6,439 nucleotides of DNA from SD8 sp035528475 (GTDB lineage Archaea > Halobacteriota > Methanomicrobia > Methanomicrobiales > Methanospirillaceae): contig DATKYO010000063.1 in assembly GCA_035528475.1 (NCBI GenBank), forward strand, positions 1-6,439, in the 5' to 3' direction. Numbering within the stretch: the first letter of the stretch is position 1; each line of letters starts with the position of its first letter. Positions 1-6,161 of this stretch are shown here, in pieces. A program made the position numbers and the translations under genes. Under the pieces are notes generated by a model. It had not been told where the DNA came from and ran no database searches. It saw only the letters and a list, made by a program, of their open reading frames with translations.

Positions 1-43
1 TGAGAAAATAGCGTTTTCGGTTCTCATCTAAAATCCCTTTTTT
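1..43 (+). terminator. Possible terminator: inverted repeat followed by a T-run
   Basis: TGAGAA at 1-6 is the exact reverse complement of TTCTCA at 21-26, giving a 6-bp stem with a 14-nt loop, and a run of six T lies at 38-43. This could end a + strand gene lying left of the window; in archaea a T-run alone can be enough. The stem is short and AT-rich and the T-run is 11 nt beyond it, so the call is weak. Confidence 0.25.
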
Positions 44-47
44 GTTG

Positions 48-64
48 TCAGGAATCTTTCCTGA
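48..64. repeat. Perfect 7-bp inverted repeat with 3-nt spacer
   Basis: TCAGGAA (48-54), spacer TCT, TTCCTGA (58-64) forms a compact perfect hairpin just after the T-run at 38-43. It may be part of the termination region of a gene to the left, or a binding site for a dimeric protein. The sequence alone does not say which. No gene is seen between here and 150. Confidence 0.45.
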
Positions 65-150
65 ATGTGAATCGATCTGGTCCTGTCGTAAAATTTGAAT
101 CATTCTCTATTACTTTCTGTATTCTCTTGGAGCAGATGATAGGAAAACTA

Positions 151-348
151 TCAGAATACACCGAACCACGCCACATACGAGATGACAATCATGAAACATA
201 CCAATACTATCAGGATTTTGTACCCGCACCTCTCGCAAATACCAAAAAAGGAGGGGTGGCTTTCGTGACTATAGGGAGACGAACACACCTTACATGTTTT
301 TGATGACCCGTGATTATCGTGTTTTTCAATGTGCTCATGATTGGTCAT
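151..348 (-). CDS. Small membrane-anchored zinc-ribbon protein (hypothetical)
   Basis: The predicted protein has 65 residues and unknown function. It has a polar, His-rich N-terminus (H4, H6, H10, H13), then a four-cysteine zinc-ribbon or rubredoxin-like knuckle with C19-x2-C22 and C38-x2-C41 (the second followed by G42), with H28 and H31 between the pairs. Residues 44-65 are one continuous hydrophobic stretch that reads as a C-terminal transmembrane helix. This ordered arrangement is unlikely in a chance ORF, so I prefer it to the overlapping + strand ORF at 67-303, which shows no such structure. ATG at 348 is the first ATG after the upstream in-frame stop. No Shine-Dalgarno precedes it, but an AT-rich TATA-like element ends 27 nt upstream, as expected for a leaderless archaeal transcript. 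A 6-bp hairpin (TGATAG/CTATCA, 137-153) overlaps the stop codon. The gene diverges from pgk. Metal binding is inferred from the cysteines; a metal-dependent regulatory or redox role is possible but not shown. Confidence 0.72.
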   Translation of the reverse strand: MTNHEHIEKHDNHGSSKTCKVCSSPYSHESHPSFFGICERCGYKILIVLVCFMIVISYVAWFGVF

Positions 349-374
349 AGTATGAAATAGTAGTCGTGAAAATG

Positions 375-383
375 TAAAATAAT
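375..383 (-). promoter_or_regulatory. Candidate leaderless archaeal promoter of the zinc-ribbon gene
   Basis: On the - strand this reads ATTATTTTA and lies at -35 to -27 relative to the ATG at 348. An archaeal TATA box is normally centred about 26-30 nt before the transcription start, so transcription would begin at or next to the start codon. This agrees with the lack of a Shine-Dalgarno. The divergent position means the same AT-rich patch could also serve the + strand. It is a weak consensus match in AT-rich DNA. Confidence 0.35.
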
Positions 384-434
384 GTCGGAAAAGGGTGAAA
401 CTTCAGAAATTCAAAAGACCACGGGAATAACTCA

Positions 435-611
435 ATGTTCAGGGAAGATCCAGTATTCGATATTCTGGAACGAAGGGGGAAAGTAAGAATTGAAGTTTTA
501 CAGAATGTCTATAGGGAAACATTGCTTAAAATGATGATAAAAATGCGAAACCTGGCGCTTATGTCCGGACTTATCAGAGAAAGGAAAGAACCATGCAGAA
601 AAAGACGGTGA
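435..611 (+). CDS. Unrecognised 58-codon ORF overlapping the pgk start
   Basis: The ORF runs from ATG at 435 to TGA at 609-611, overlapping the first 19 bases of pgk in another frame. A weak GGGA (423-426) lies upstream. The protein is basic, with a probable amphipathic helix (about residues 20-48) that includes Y26, R27 and several Met and Leu residues. By eye, the stretch DPVFDILE then LQNVYRETLL recalls the N-terminal helix of 2-oxoacid dehydrogenase E1-alpha subunits (pattern with a YRxM/T core), but that family is over 300 residues long, so this would be a remnant at best. It may be a real small protein translationally coupled to pgk, a decayed gene end, or chance coding in the pgk leader. 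I do not assign a function. Confidence 0.3.
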   Translation: MFREDPVFDILERRGKVRIEVLQNVYRETLLKMMIKMRNLALMSGLIRERKEPCRKRR

Positions 612-1780
612 GGGATGAAGATGTTGGTGGGAAACGGGTGCTTGTGAGAGCTGATTTCAATGTGCCCATGGACCAGAACGGTGAGATAGAAGACGATACC
701 CGAATCCGATCCTGTCTTCCGACGATCATATACTTGATCGATCACAGGGCCCGGGTCATCCTCTGCTCCCATCTCGGGAGACCTCACGGCAGGGTGGACG
801 AGCACCTGCGACTGGAACCTGTAGCCCGGCGCCTGTCGGAGATTGTACAAAGACCGGTCGAACCACTACGGGAGGCGATTGGGCCCGGGGTTGTTCGGGC
901 CGTATCTGAAATGAAGGACGGGGAACTCATCCTCCTGGAGAACCTGAGGTTCTACCCGGGCGAAGAGGAGAACGATCCGGGGTTTGCCCACGAGCTCTCC
1001 CATCTTGCAGATCTCTTTGTCAATGATGCTTTTGGCGCGAGCCACCGGGCACACGCATCTGTTGTCGGGCTGGCAGCCTATCTGCCCTGTGTTGCCGGTC
1101 TCCTCATGGAAAAAGAGATCGAGCAGCTGAGCCGTCTACTTGAAAATCCTGCCCGCCCTTTTGCTGCCATCATGGGGGGGGCAAAGGTGGGGGAGAAGAT
1201 CGGGATTCTGGAAAATATCCTTCCTAAAGTGGACCTTGTCCTTGTCGGAGGAGGAATGGGTGCCACATTTTTGAAAGGAATGAGTTGTGATGTCGGAATT
1301 TCTCCCGTGCAACCCGACAAGATGGAACTGGTCAGGACGATCATACAGAAAGCGGGTGCTCTTGGTGTAAGGGTCCTGCCTCCGGAGGATGTGGTTGTCG
1401 CCGAAAACCTGAAAGCCGGTGCGACTGCCCGGGTGGTGAGAGCAGAGCAGATCCCCGCTGATTGCATGATTGCGGATATCGGGCCCATGACTATTACAGT
1501 GTTTACAAGAGAGCTCAAAAAATGCCAGACTGTGGTATGGAACGGACCGATGGGGGTATTTGAAATCCCTCAGTTTTCAAACGGGACAACATCCATTGCC
1601 ACGGTCCTTGCCAGCCTCAATGCCACGACTGTAATTGGGGGTGGGTCCACGGCAGAGGCCGTAACGCAACTCGGGCTTGCAGGCAGGATGACGCATGTCT
1701 CCACCGGCGGGGGAGCCTTCCTCCAGTTCCTTTCCGGAAAAATTCTACCGGGGATAGCGGTTCTCGCCGACAAGGAGTGA
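593..1780 (+). CDS. pgk: Phosphoglycerate kinase, bacterial type
   Basis: This cytosolic glycolytic/gluconeogenic enzyme transfers phosphate between 1,3-bisphosphoglycerate and ADP, giving 3-phosphoglycerate and ATP. At 395 residues it is full length. Visible motifs, in order: N-terminal substrate-binding segment with R19, D21, N23 (usual VRVDFNVP, here VRADFNVP), DDTRIR at 34-39, SHLGRP at 59-64, ENLRF, NDAFG followed by SHRAHAS, then the nucleotide domain with GGAKVGEKIG, WNGPMGVFE, and the C-terminal STGGGAFLQFLSGK loop. The start at 593 fits the family N-terminus and has AGGA (582-585) 7 nt upstream. One oddity: the glycine-rich GGGD[ST] motif, whose Asp normally coordinates the Mg-nucleotide, reads GGGST here (Ser352). 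The rest of the active site looks intact, so I expect a functional enzyme. It resembles bacterial PGKs more than the archaeal type. It is followed by a 241-bp gap, so it is probably transcribed separately from pfk. Confidence 0.97.
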   Translation: MQKKTVRDEDVGGKRVLVRADFNVPMDQNGEIEDDTRIRSCLPTIIYLIDHRARVILCSHLGRPHGRVDEHLRLEPVARRLSEIVQRPVEPLREAIGPGVVRAVSEMKDGELILLENLRFYPGEEENDPGFAHELSHLADLFVNDAFGASHRAHASVVGLAAYLPCVAGLLMEKEIEQLSRLLENPARPFAAIMGGAKVGEKIGILENILPKVDLVLVGGGMGATFLKGMSCDVGISPVQPDKMELVRTIIQKAGALGVRVLPPEDVVVAENLKAGATARVVRAEQIPADCMIADIGPMTITVFTRELKKCQTVVWNGPMGVFEIPQFSNGTTSIATVLASLNATTVIGGGSTAEAVTQLGLAGRMTHVSTGGGAFLQFLSGKILPGIAVLADKE

Positions 1781-1789
1781 AACTCACCA

Positions 1790-1795
1790 TTTTTT
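1790..1795 (+). terminator. T-run after pgk
   Basis: Six consecutive T begin 10 nt after the pgk stop codon. Archaeal RNA polymerase can terminate at such U-tracts without a preceding hairpin. The hairpin in this gap lies after the T-run, not before it, so this is not a bacterial-style intrinsic terminator. Confidence 0.4.
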
Positions 1796-1802
1796 GGATC
1801 TT

Positions 1803-1823
1803 CCCTGTATCGGGTATACGGGG
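1803..1823. repeat. Inverted repeat in the pgk-pfk gap
   Basis: CCCTGTAT (1803-1810) pairs with ATACGGGG (1816-1823) across a 5-nt loop, an 8-bp stem with one G-U pair. It lies between the pgk T-run and the AT-rich putative pfk promoter. It may stabilise the pgk mRNA 3' end, or be an operator just upstream of the pfk promoter. Which of these applies is undecided. Confidence 0.45.
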
Positions 1824-1853
1824 AAAAACACCCTAAACAAAAAACAGATTCGC

Positions 1854-1881
1854 ATAAAAAATTATCAAAATAGAATAAATT
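1854..1881 (+). promoter_or_regulatory. Candidate archaeal promoter of pfk
   Basis: This is an AT-rich block with two TATA-like elements, ATAAAAAA (1854-1861) and AATAAATT (1874-1881). At usual archaeal spacing the transcript would start near 1883-1907, leaving a 5' leader of roughly 115-140 nt before the pfk ATG at 2022. The prediction rests on composition and spacing only. Confidence 0.4.
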
Positions 1882-1907
1882 TTTCATGTATCATGGTTAT
1901 TTGTCTC

Positions 1908-1926
1908 CGGGCTTCTCCGAGGCCCG
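1908..1926 (+). other. GC-rich hairpin in the pfk 5' leader
   Basis: CGGGCTTC (1908-1915), loop TCC, GAGGCCCG (1919-1926) forms an 8-bp stem with one G-U pair and a 3-nt loop, in otherwise AT-rich DNA. It lies about 95 nt before the pfk start and inside the leader if the TATA-like elements upstream are used. A second, weaker structure may form downstream (GGTA at 1948-1951 with TACC, 1970-1973). It could be a regulatory leader or an mRNA-stabilising element. I do not recognise a known riboswitch class. Confidence 0.4.
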
Positions 1927-2021
1927 ACAGGCAGACCGCTTCTTTCAGGTATCGGGAACTAAACGAAGTTACCGGAAAAAAGTATTTGCTGTGAGAGAGA
2001 AGGGTGGGTAGGGAGATATCG

Positions 2022-3065
2022 ATGAAAACCATTGGTGTGCTGACAGGCGGGGGCGATTGTCCCGGGCTCAATGCGGCAATCCGTGCGGTGGTCCGGGCAT
2101 GCATCCGCAATGACTTCAAGACGCTGGGAATCCGGGACGGTTGGCAGGGCCTCATCAACGGAGATGTCGAGCCTCTCACCGATTTTTCCGTTGCGGGAAT
2201 CCTGCCAAATGGGGGAACTATCCTTGGAACGTCCCGTACCAACCCCTTAAAAGATGTCACGGATTTCCAGAATATCCAGCAGAACATAAAAAAATTCGGG
2301 ATCCATGCCCTCATAGTCCTTGGCGGAGACGGCACCCTCTCGGCAGCGCGGGACATAGCGGAAAGGGGGATACCGATCGTGGGGATCCCAAAGACAATCG
2401 ACAATGATATCGTGGGAACCGATGCGTGCATAGGCTTTGATACTGCCGTTACAACGGTTACGGAAGCGATTGACCGGCTGCACACCACGGCAGAATCTCA
2501 CCACCGTATCATCGTAGTTGAAGTGATGGGGCGCGATACAGGCTGGATCGCCATCATGGCAGGGATTGCCGGTGGGGCTGACGAGATCCTGATCCCCGAG
2601 GTGCACTTCACTATGGCCGAGGTCTTCAAGAACCTTACGGCCCGTCACGAGGCAGGTAAAAAATTCTCGATCGTGGTTATTGCCGAAGGGGTGCACCAGG
2701 AGGATCTCGGACTGCCACCGGTCCCCGATCACATACGGGACGAGTGTGGCCACGAGAAGTTCGTAGGAGTCGGCAACCTGCTGGGAAAAGAGATCGAGCA
2801 ACGGCTTGGGGTCGAGACCCGGGTGACGATCCTCGGGCATGTCCAGCGGGGCGGCTCGCCCTCCTCGTACGACCGTGTGCTTGCCACCCGCTTTGGCGTG
2901 GCAGCAGTGCAGCTCATCCGGCACGGGGAGTTCGGGACGATGGTGGCCCTTGACGGGAACCACATCCGCAGCATCCCGCTCGCCACCGCAGTCTTCCGTA
3001 AGAAGACTGTTGATACAGAGTTCTACGAGCTGGCAAAGATCGTGATCGGCGGCAGGAGACCATGA
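2022..3065 (+). CDS. pfkA: 6-phosphofructokinase, PfkA superfamily, probably ATP-using
   Basis: The enzyme phosphorylates fructose 6-phosphate to fructose 1,6-bisphosphate, the committing step of glycolysis. From ATG 2022 it has 347 residues and aligns without gaps to E. coli PfkA numbering through E222: G11, R72, GGDGT at 101-105 (D103, G104), PKTIDND at 123-129 (catalytic D127, D129), R162, M169, R171, E222. An insertion of about 24 residues follows, so the later GHVQRGGSP segment has H273 and R276. G104 favours ATP, whereas K124 is typical of PPi-dependent and mixed-substrate (group III) enzymes; E. coli has Gly there. Bacterial effector-site residues R54 and R154 are D54 and H154, so classical ADP/PEP control is doubtful. 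I chose ATG 2022 over the in-frame GTG 2004 because GGGAG (2011-2015) sits 6 nt before it and the N-terminus then fits the family. The stop overlaps the ATG of a 33-codon ORF (ATGA). Confidence 0.93.
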   Translation: MKTIGVLTGGGDCPGLNAAIRAVVRACIRNDFKTLGIRDGWQGLINGDVEPLTDFSVAGILPNGGTILGTSRTNPLKDVTDFQNIQQNIKKFGIHALIVLGGDGTLSAARDIAERGIPIVGIPKTIDNDIVGTDACIGFDTAVTTVTEAIDRLHTTAESHHRIIVVEVMGRDTGWIAIMAGIAGGADEILIPEVHFTMAEVFKNLTARHEAGKKFSIVVIAEGVHQEDLGLPPVPDHIRDECGHEKFVGVGNLLGKEIEQRLGVETRVTILGHVQRGGSPSSYDRVLATRFGVAAVQLIRHGEFGTMVALDGNHIRSIPLATAVFRKKTVDTEFYELAKIVIGGRRP

Positions 3066-3163
3066 CCATTCAGCAAGGCAGTTCCGGCCCCGCAACGGGA
3101 AATACCGGCTCTGAATTTATGAAATCGGCATATACAACCAATCAGCCGTGGTATAAAAACTGA
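3062..3163 (+). CDS. Possible 33-codon ORF, ATGA-coupled to pfk
   Basis: Its ATG overlaps the pfk stop in an ATGA arrangement, with GGCAGGAG (3051-3058) only 3 nt upstream, and it ends at TGA 3161-3163. The peptide is polar (Ser, Thr, Gly, Gln, Asn), with no cysteine pairs or hydrophobic segment, and I do not recognise it. The end of the ORF overlaps the TATA-like box of glgP, which argues that it is chance coding. The overlap and ribosome site argue for a coupled small product. I rate it as more likely not a gene. Confidence 0.18.
   Translation: MTIQQGSSGPATGNTGSEFMKSAYTTNQPWYKN
3152..3159 (+). promoter_or_regulatory. Archaeal-type TATA box of the glgP operon
   Basis: TATAAAAA lies 56 nt before the glgP start codon at 3216. 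At usual archaeal spacing, transcription would start near 3180-3184, giving a leader of about 33-36 nt that contains the Shine-Dalgarno GGAG (3208-3211). This is the best TATA match in the window and the main reason to place a new transcription unit here. A small nested GC hairpin upstream (CCGG/CCGG and CCCG/CGGG, 3084-3108) could be the end of the pfk transcript. Confidence 0.55.
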
Positions 3164-3215
3164 GAATCAGGCATATTGTTTTATAGGTACTATCCGTATT
3201 CTTCGTTGGAGCAGA

Positions 3216-5345
3216 ATGGCGAGAGAACGGGACAGTTTCCCGCAAATTCCAGAACAGATCGGAGGCATCGGGGAACTTGCGTATAACCTCTGGTGGAGCT
3301 GGCATCCATCTGCAAGGATGCTCTACAAGAAGCTCAGTCGGCCTGAATGGAAAGAAAGCGTGCACAATCCCGTGAAGATGCTGCGGGAACTTCCGGGCGA
3401 AGTCTTTCTGGCTGCCGGAAATGACCCGAAGTACGTCAGTCATTATTCCGCCATCATGAGCCGGTTCCGGTCTGATATGGAAGAGAACAGGGGCTGGTTC
3501 TCAACACAGAATTCCGGTTCCCCTAAATTGCCGATCGCGTATTTTTCAGCAGAATACGGGCTGCATCGCTCCCTGCCGTTCTATGCCGGCGGACTCGGGT
3601 TCCTGGCAGGCGATTATCTCAAGGAATGCAGCGATCTCGGTATCCCCCTGGTCGCTGTCGGGTTTATGTACCCGGAAGGGTATATCCTCCAGAGGATACA
3701 GGAGGACGGGTGGCAGCAGAATGTCGATGACGTTCTCGACCGGGACAGTGCCCCAATCACCCGTGTCCTCGGAGATGACGGGGAGCAGCTGGTCATCGAA
3801 GTGCCGTTCATCCGGCCCCCGATCCATGTTGCTGTCTGGAAGGTGATGGTCGGCCGCATCCCCCTCTACCTGATGGACACCGATATCAGGGAGAATGATC
3901 CATGGAACCGGTCCATATCGTCCCACCTCTATTCCGGAGATAACGAACTGCGGTTGCGACAGGAGATTGTTCTGGGCATCGGAGGGTCTGAAATGCTGAA
4001 TGTGCTCGGGATCCGGCACTCTATCACCCACCTTAACGAGGGACACGCGGCCTTTGCCCTGCTGGAACGGATCAGGGAACGGGTTGCGGGGGGCATGAGT
4101 TTCCCTGAAGCACTTGAGTACGTAAGGAGCACAACGATTTTTACAACCCATACGCCAGTACCGGCCGGCAATGACCGCTTTCCCTTCCCGCTGATGGACA
4201 AATATTTCAACGGTTACTATCCCCCTCTCGGTCTTGACCGCGATGCGTTTATGAAACTCGGCATCCACCCGGAAGAGCCGGCGTCAGGCTTCAACATGAC
4301 CGCATTTGCTCTGCGGTTATCCCAATACCATAATGCAGTCAGCCAGCGCCACGGCGAAGTGTCCCGCCGGATGTGGAAGAGCCTGTGGCCGGATCTTCCA
4401 GAAAAAGACGTCCCCATCGATCACATCACCAATGGTGTCCATGTTCCCACGTGGATCGATCCGAAGATGGAGCGCCTGCTTGATAAGTACCTGGGGAATG
4501 ACTGGCTGGCTGACCACGATAATCCGGCCCGGTGGGAAAAGATCGATACGATCCCGGATGAGGAACTCTGGCAGACGCATTACTGGCTGAAGGTAAAGCT
4601 CCTCAACAGGATCGGCGAACAGGCCCGGCAGGAGTGGGCGTACCGTAAGATCAGCCCTTCGGTGGTCCTGGCAGAAGGTACGCTGTTGGACCCGCTGCAC
4701 CTGACCGTCGGCTTTTCGCGCCGTTTTGCCTCTTACAAGCGGGCAGATCTTATATTTACTGAACTTGAGCGGTTGAAAGAGCTGATCGGTGATCGCTGGA
4801 ACCCGATCCAGATCATATTTGCTGGCAAAGCGCACCCGGCCGATGACGCCGGTAAACGGATCCTGCAGCGGGTCTTCAATTATGCCAAGGACCCGGAGAT
4901 GGGCGGGAGGATCGCCTTTGTAGAGAATTACGACGAACAGCTTGCCCAGTATCTCGTGCATGGTGTGGACGTCTGGCTGAATAATCCTCTTCCTCCGATG
5001 GAGGCCTGCGGGACGAGCGGAATGAAGGCATCGTTGAACGGCGTGCCCCAGATGAGCATCCCGGATGGGTGGTGGATCGAAGGGTACAACGGCCGGAACG
5101 GGTGGACATTCGGCGAAGAGGCCGGGGAGGACCGGGACAAGGTGGATGCGGAGGCCATGTACGATCTCCTGAAAAAGAAGATCATCCCCCTCTATTACGC
5201 TGTTGATGACGACGGCATCTCTCGTGGGTGGGTGAAGGTCATGAAGGAGGCCATGAAGAGCGTGGGGCCGGCTTTCTCCGCCCGCAGGATGGTAAAAGAG
5301 TACGTCAGAAAGTTTTACCGGGAAGCGCTGGACCATGTTCATTGA
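3216..5345 (+). CDS. glgP: Alpha-glucan (glycogen) phosphorylase, short GT35 type
   Basis: This pyridoxal-phosphate enzyme removes glucose units from alpha-1,4-glucan with inorganic phosphate, giving glucose 1-phosphate. At 709 residues it belongs to the shorter prokaryotic branch of GT35 rather than the ~800-residue E. coli/muscle type. The N-terminus (about 5-60) has the LAYNLWWSWHPSAR signature of the DUF3417 domain usual in this branch. Then come YFSAEYGL, the glycine-rich loop YAGGLGFLAGD (123-133), HLNEGHAAFALLER, TTHTPVPAGNDRF (H312), ITNGVHVPTW, the phosphate-contacting RRFASYKR (K508, R509), and the cofactor site GTSGMKA with PLP lysine K604. No key residue is missing. ATG 3216 has GGAG 4 nt upstream (3208-3211). 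It begins an operon with gpmA (15-bp gap) and a phosphohexomutase. This fits mobilisation of stored glucan into glycolysis. The branch also acts on maltodextrins or starch, so the natural polymer is not fixed by sequence. Confidence 0.95.
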   Translation: MARERDSFPQIPEQIGGIGELAYNLWWSWHPSARMLYKKLSRPEWKESVHNPVKMLRELPGEVFLAAGNDPKYVSHYSAIMSRFRSDMEENRGWFSTQNSGSPKLPIAYFSAEYGLHRSLPFYAGGLGFLAGDYLKECSDLGIPLVAVGFMYPEGYILQRIQEDGWQQNVDDVLDRDSAPITRVLGDDGEQLVIEVPFIRPPIHVAVWKVMVGRIPLYLMDTDIRENDPWNRSISSHLYSGDNELRLRQEIVLGIGGSEMLNVLGIRHSITHLNEGHAAFALLERIRERVAGGMSFPEALEYVRSTTIFTTHTPVPAGNDRFPFPLMDKYFNGYYPPLGLDRDAFMKLGIHPEEPASGFNMTAFALRLSQYHNAVSQRHGEVSRRMWKSLWPDLPEKDVPIDHITNGVHVPTWIDPKMERLLDKYLGNDWLADHDNPARWEKIDTIPDEELWQTHYWLKVKLLNRIGEQARQEWAYRKISPSVVLAEGTLLDPLHLTVGFSRRFASYKRADLIFTELERLKELIGDRWNPIQIIFAGKAHPADDAGKRILQRVFNYAKDPEMGGRIAFVENYDEQLAQYLVHGVDVWLNNPLPPMEACGTSGMKASLNGVPQMSIPDGWWIEGYNGRNGWTFGEEAGEDRDKVDAEAMYDLLKKKIIPLYYAVDDDGISRGWVKVMKEAMKSVGPAFSARRMVKEYVRKFYREALDHVH

Positions 5346-5360
5346 GCAGCACGGATCGGA

Positions 5361-6125
5361 ATGGGAGATATGCCATTGTTCCAGGTAATTCTGCTGCGCC
5401 ACGGCGAGAGTCTGTGGAACAGGGAGAACCGGTTCACCGGATGGACAGATGTGGACCTGTCACCGCAGGGGATAGAAGAGGCCCACCGGTCAGCCCGGCT
5501 CCTCCGCGATGGTGGGTTTTCCTTCGACATTACGTATACATCAGTGCTCCGCAGGGCAATCCGTACCCTGTGGATCGTCCTTGACGACATGGATCTCATG
5601 TACCTCCCGGTTTATCATTCGTGGCGGTTGAACGAACGCCACTACGGCGCCCTGCAGGGGTTGAATAAGCACGAAACAACAAAGAAGTACGGAATCGAAC
5701 AGGTCATGGCCTGGCGGCGGGGGTATGCGATCCGACCCCCGGCCCTTGCAGAGACCGACCCCCGTCACCCGGTGTTCGACCCACGGTACTCCGGCCTGAA
5801 AGGAGAGGAACTGCCAGCCACCGAATCACTGCAGGACACCCTTATACGGGTTATGCCTTACTGGAAAGAGATAATTACCCCCGTGGTACTGGACAGGAAA
5901 CGAATCTTGATCGCAGCCCACGGCAACAGCATCCGTGCCCTTATCAAGTACCTCGACGATGTACCCGAAGACGAGATCACCGGGATCAACATTCCGACCG
6001 GGTTCCCGTTGGTCTACGAGCTCGATGACTCCCTGAATCCTGTCCGTCACTATTACCTGGGAGACAAAGAGGAGATCCGGCGTGCAACAGAATCGGTCGC
6101 CGGCCAGGCCGCTCCCCGAATATAG
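5361..6125 (+). CDS. gpmA: 2,3-bisphosphoglycerate-dependent phosphoglycerate mutase
   Basis: The enzyme interconverts 3-phosphoglycerate and 2-phosphoglycerate through a phosphohistidine intermediate, one step after PGK. From 5361 it has 254 residues. It matches E. coli GpmA along its whole length: LLRHGES with the phosphorylated His (H14; family H11), ENRFTGWTDVDLS, YTSVLRRAIRTLW, LNERHYGALQGLNK with catalytic Glu (E92; family E89), DPRY, ELPATESL, AAHGNSIRAL with the second catalytic His (H187; family H184), and IPTGFPLVYE. An in-frame ATG at 5370 would give 251 residues and put the histidines at exactly the family positions, so it is equally possible; GGGAG at 5363-5367 is only 2 nt from it. 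The true start is undecided. It lies 15 bp after glgP and 36 bp before the phosphohexomutase, so it is probably co-transcribed. This type is bacterial and eukaryotic; archaea generally use the unrelated cofactor-independent enzyme. Confidence 0.95.
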   Translation: MGDMPLFQVILLRHGESLWNRENRFTGWTDVDLSPQGIEEAHRSARLLRDGGFSFDITYTSVLRRAIRTLWIVLDDMDLMYLPVYHSWRLNERHYGALQGLNKHETTKKYGIEQVMAWRRGYAIRPPALAETDPRHPVFDPRYSGLKGEELPATESLQDTLIRVMPYWKEIITPVVLDRKRILIAAHGNSIRALIKYLDDVPEDEITGINIPTGFPLVYELDDSLNPVRHYYLGDKEEIRRATESVAGQAAPRI

Positions 6126-6161
6126 GCAAAGAATCCTGATCATCATGACAAAGGAATCACC

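Noticed and set aside
67..303. 78-codon + strand ORF antisense to the zinc-ribbon gene
   Set aside because: It has no recognisable motif or ribosome site, and the opposite strand shows an ordered CxxC/CxxC plus membrane helix.
1794..1994. 66-codon ORF in the pgk-pfk gap
   Set aside because: It begins at a TTG without a ribosome site, runs through the AT-rich promoter block and hairpins, and has no recognisable protein pattern. Only its last part from ATG 1893 could be a leader peptide.
2004..2021. GTG at 2004 as the pfk start
   Set aside because: ATG 2022 has a well-placed GGGAG and gives an N-terminus that matches the family. The GTG would add six residues with no counterpart.
2247..3095. 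282-codon - strand ORF opposite pfk
   Set aside because: Long antisense frames are expected in GC-rich genes. It shows no family motifs, while the + strand is an unmistakable PFK.
4317..5402. 361-codon - strand ORF opposite glgP
   Set aside because: It is an antisense shadow of the phosphorylase. It shows no motifs and would span a gene boundary.
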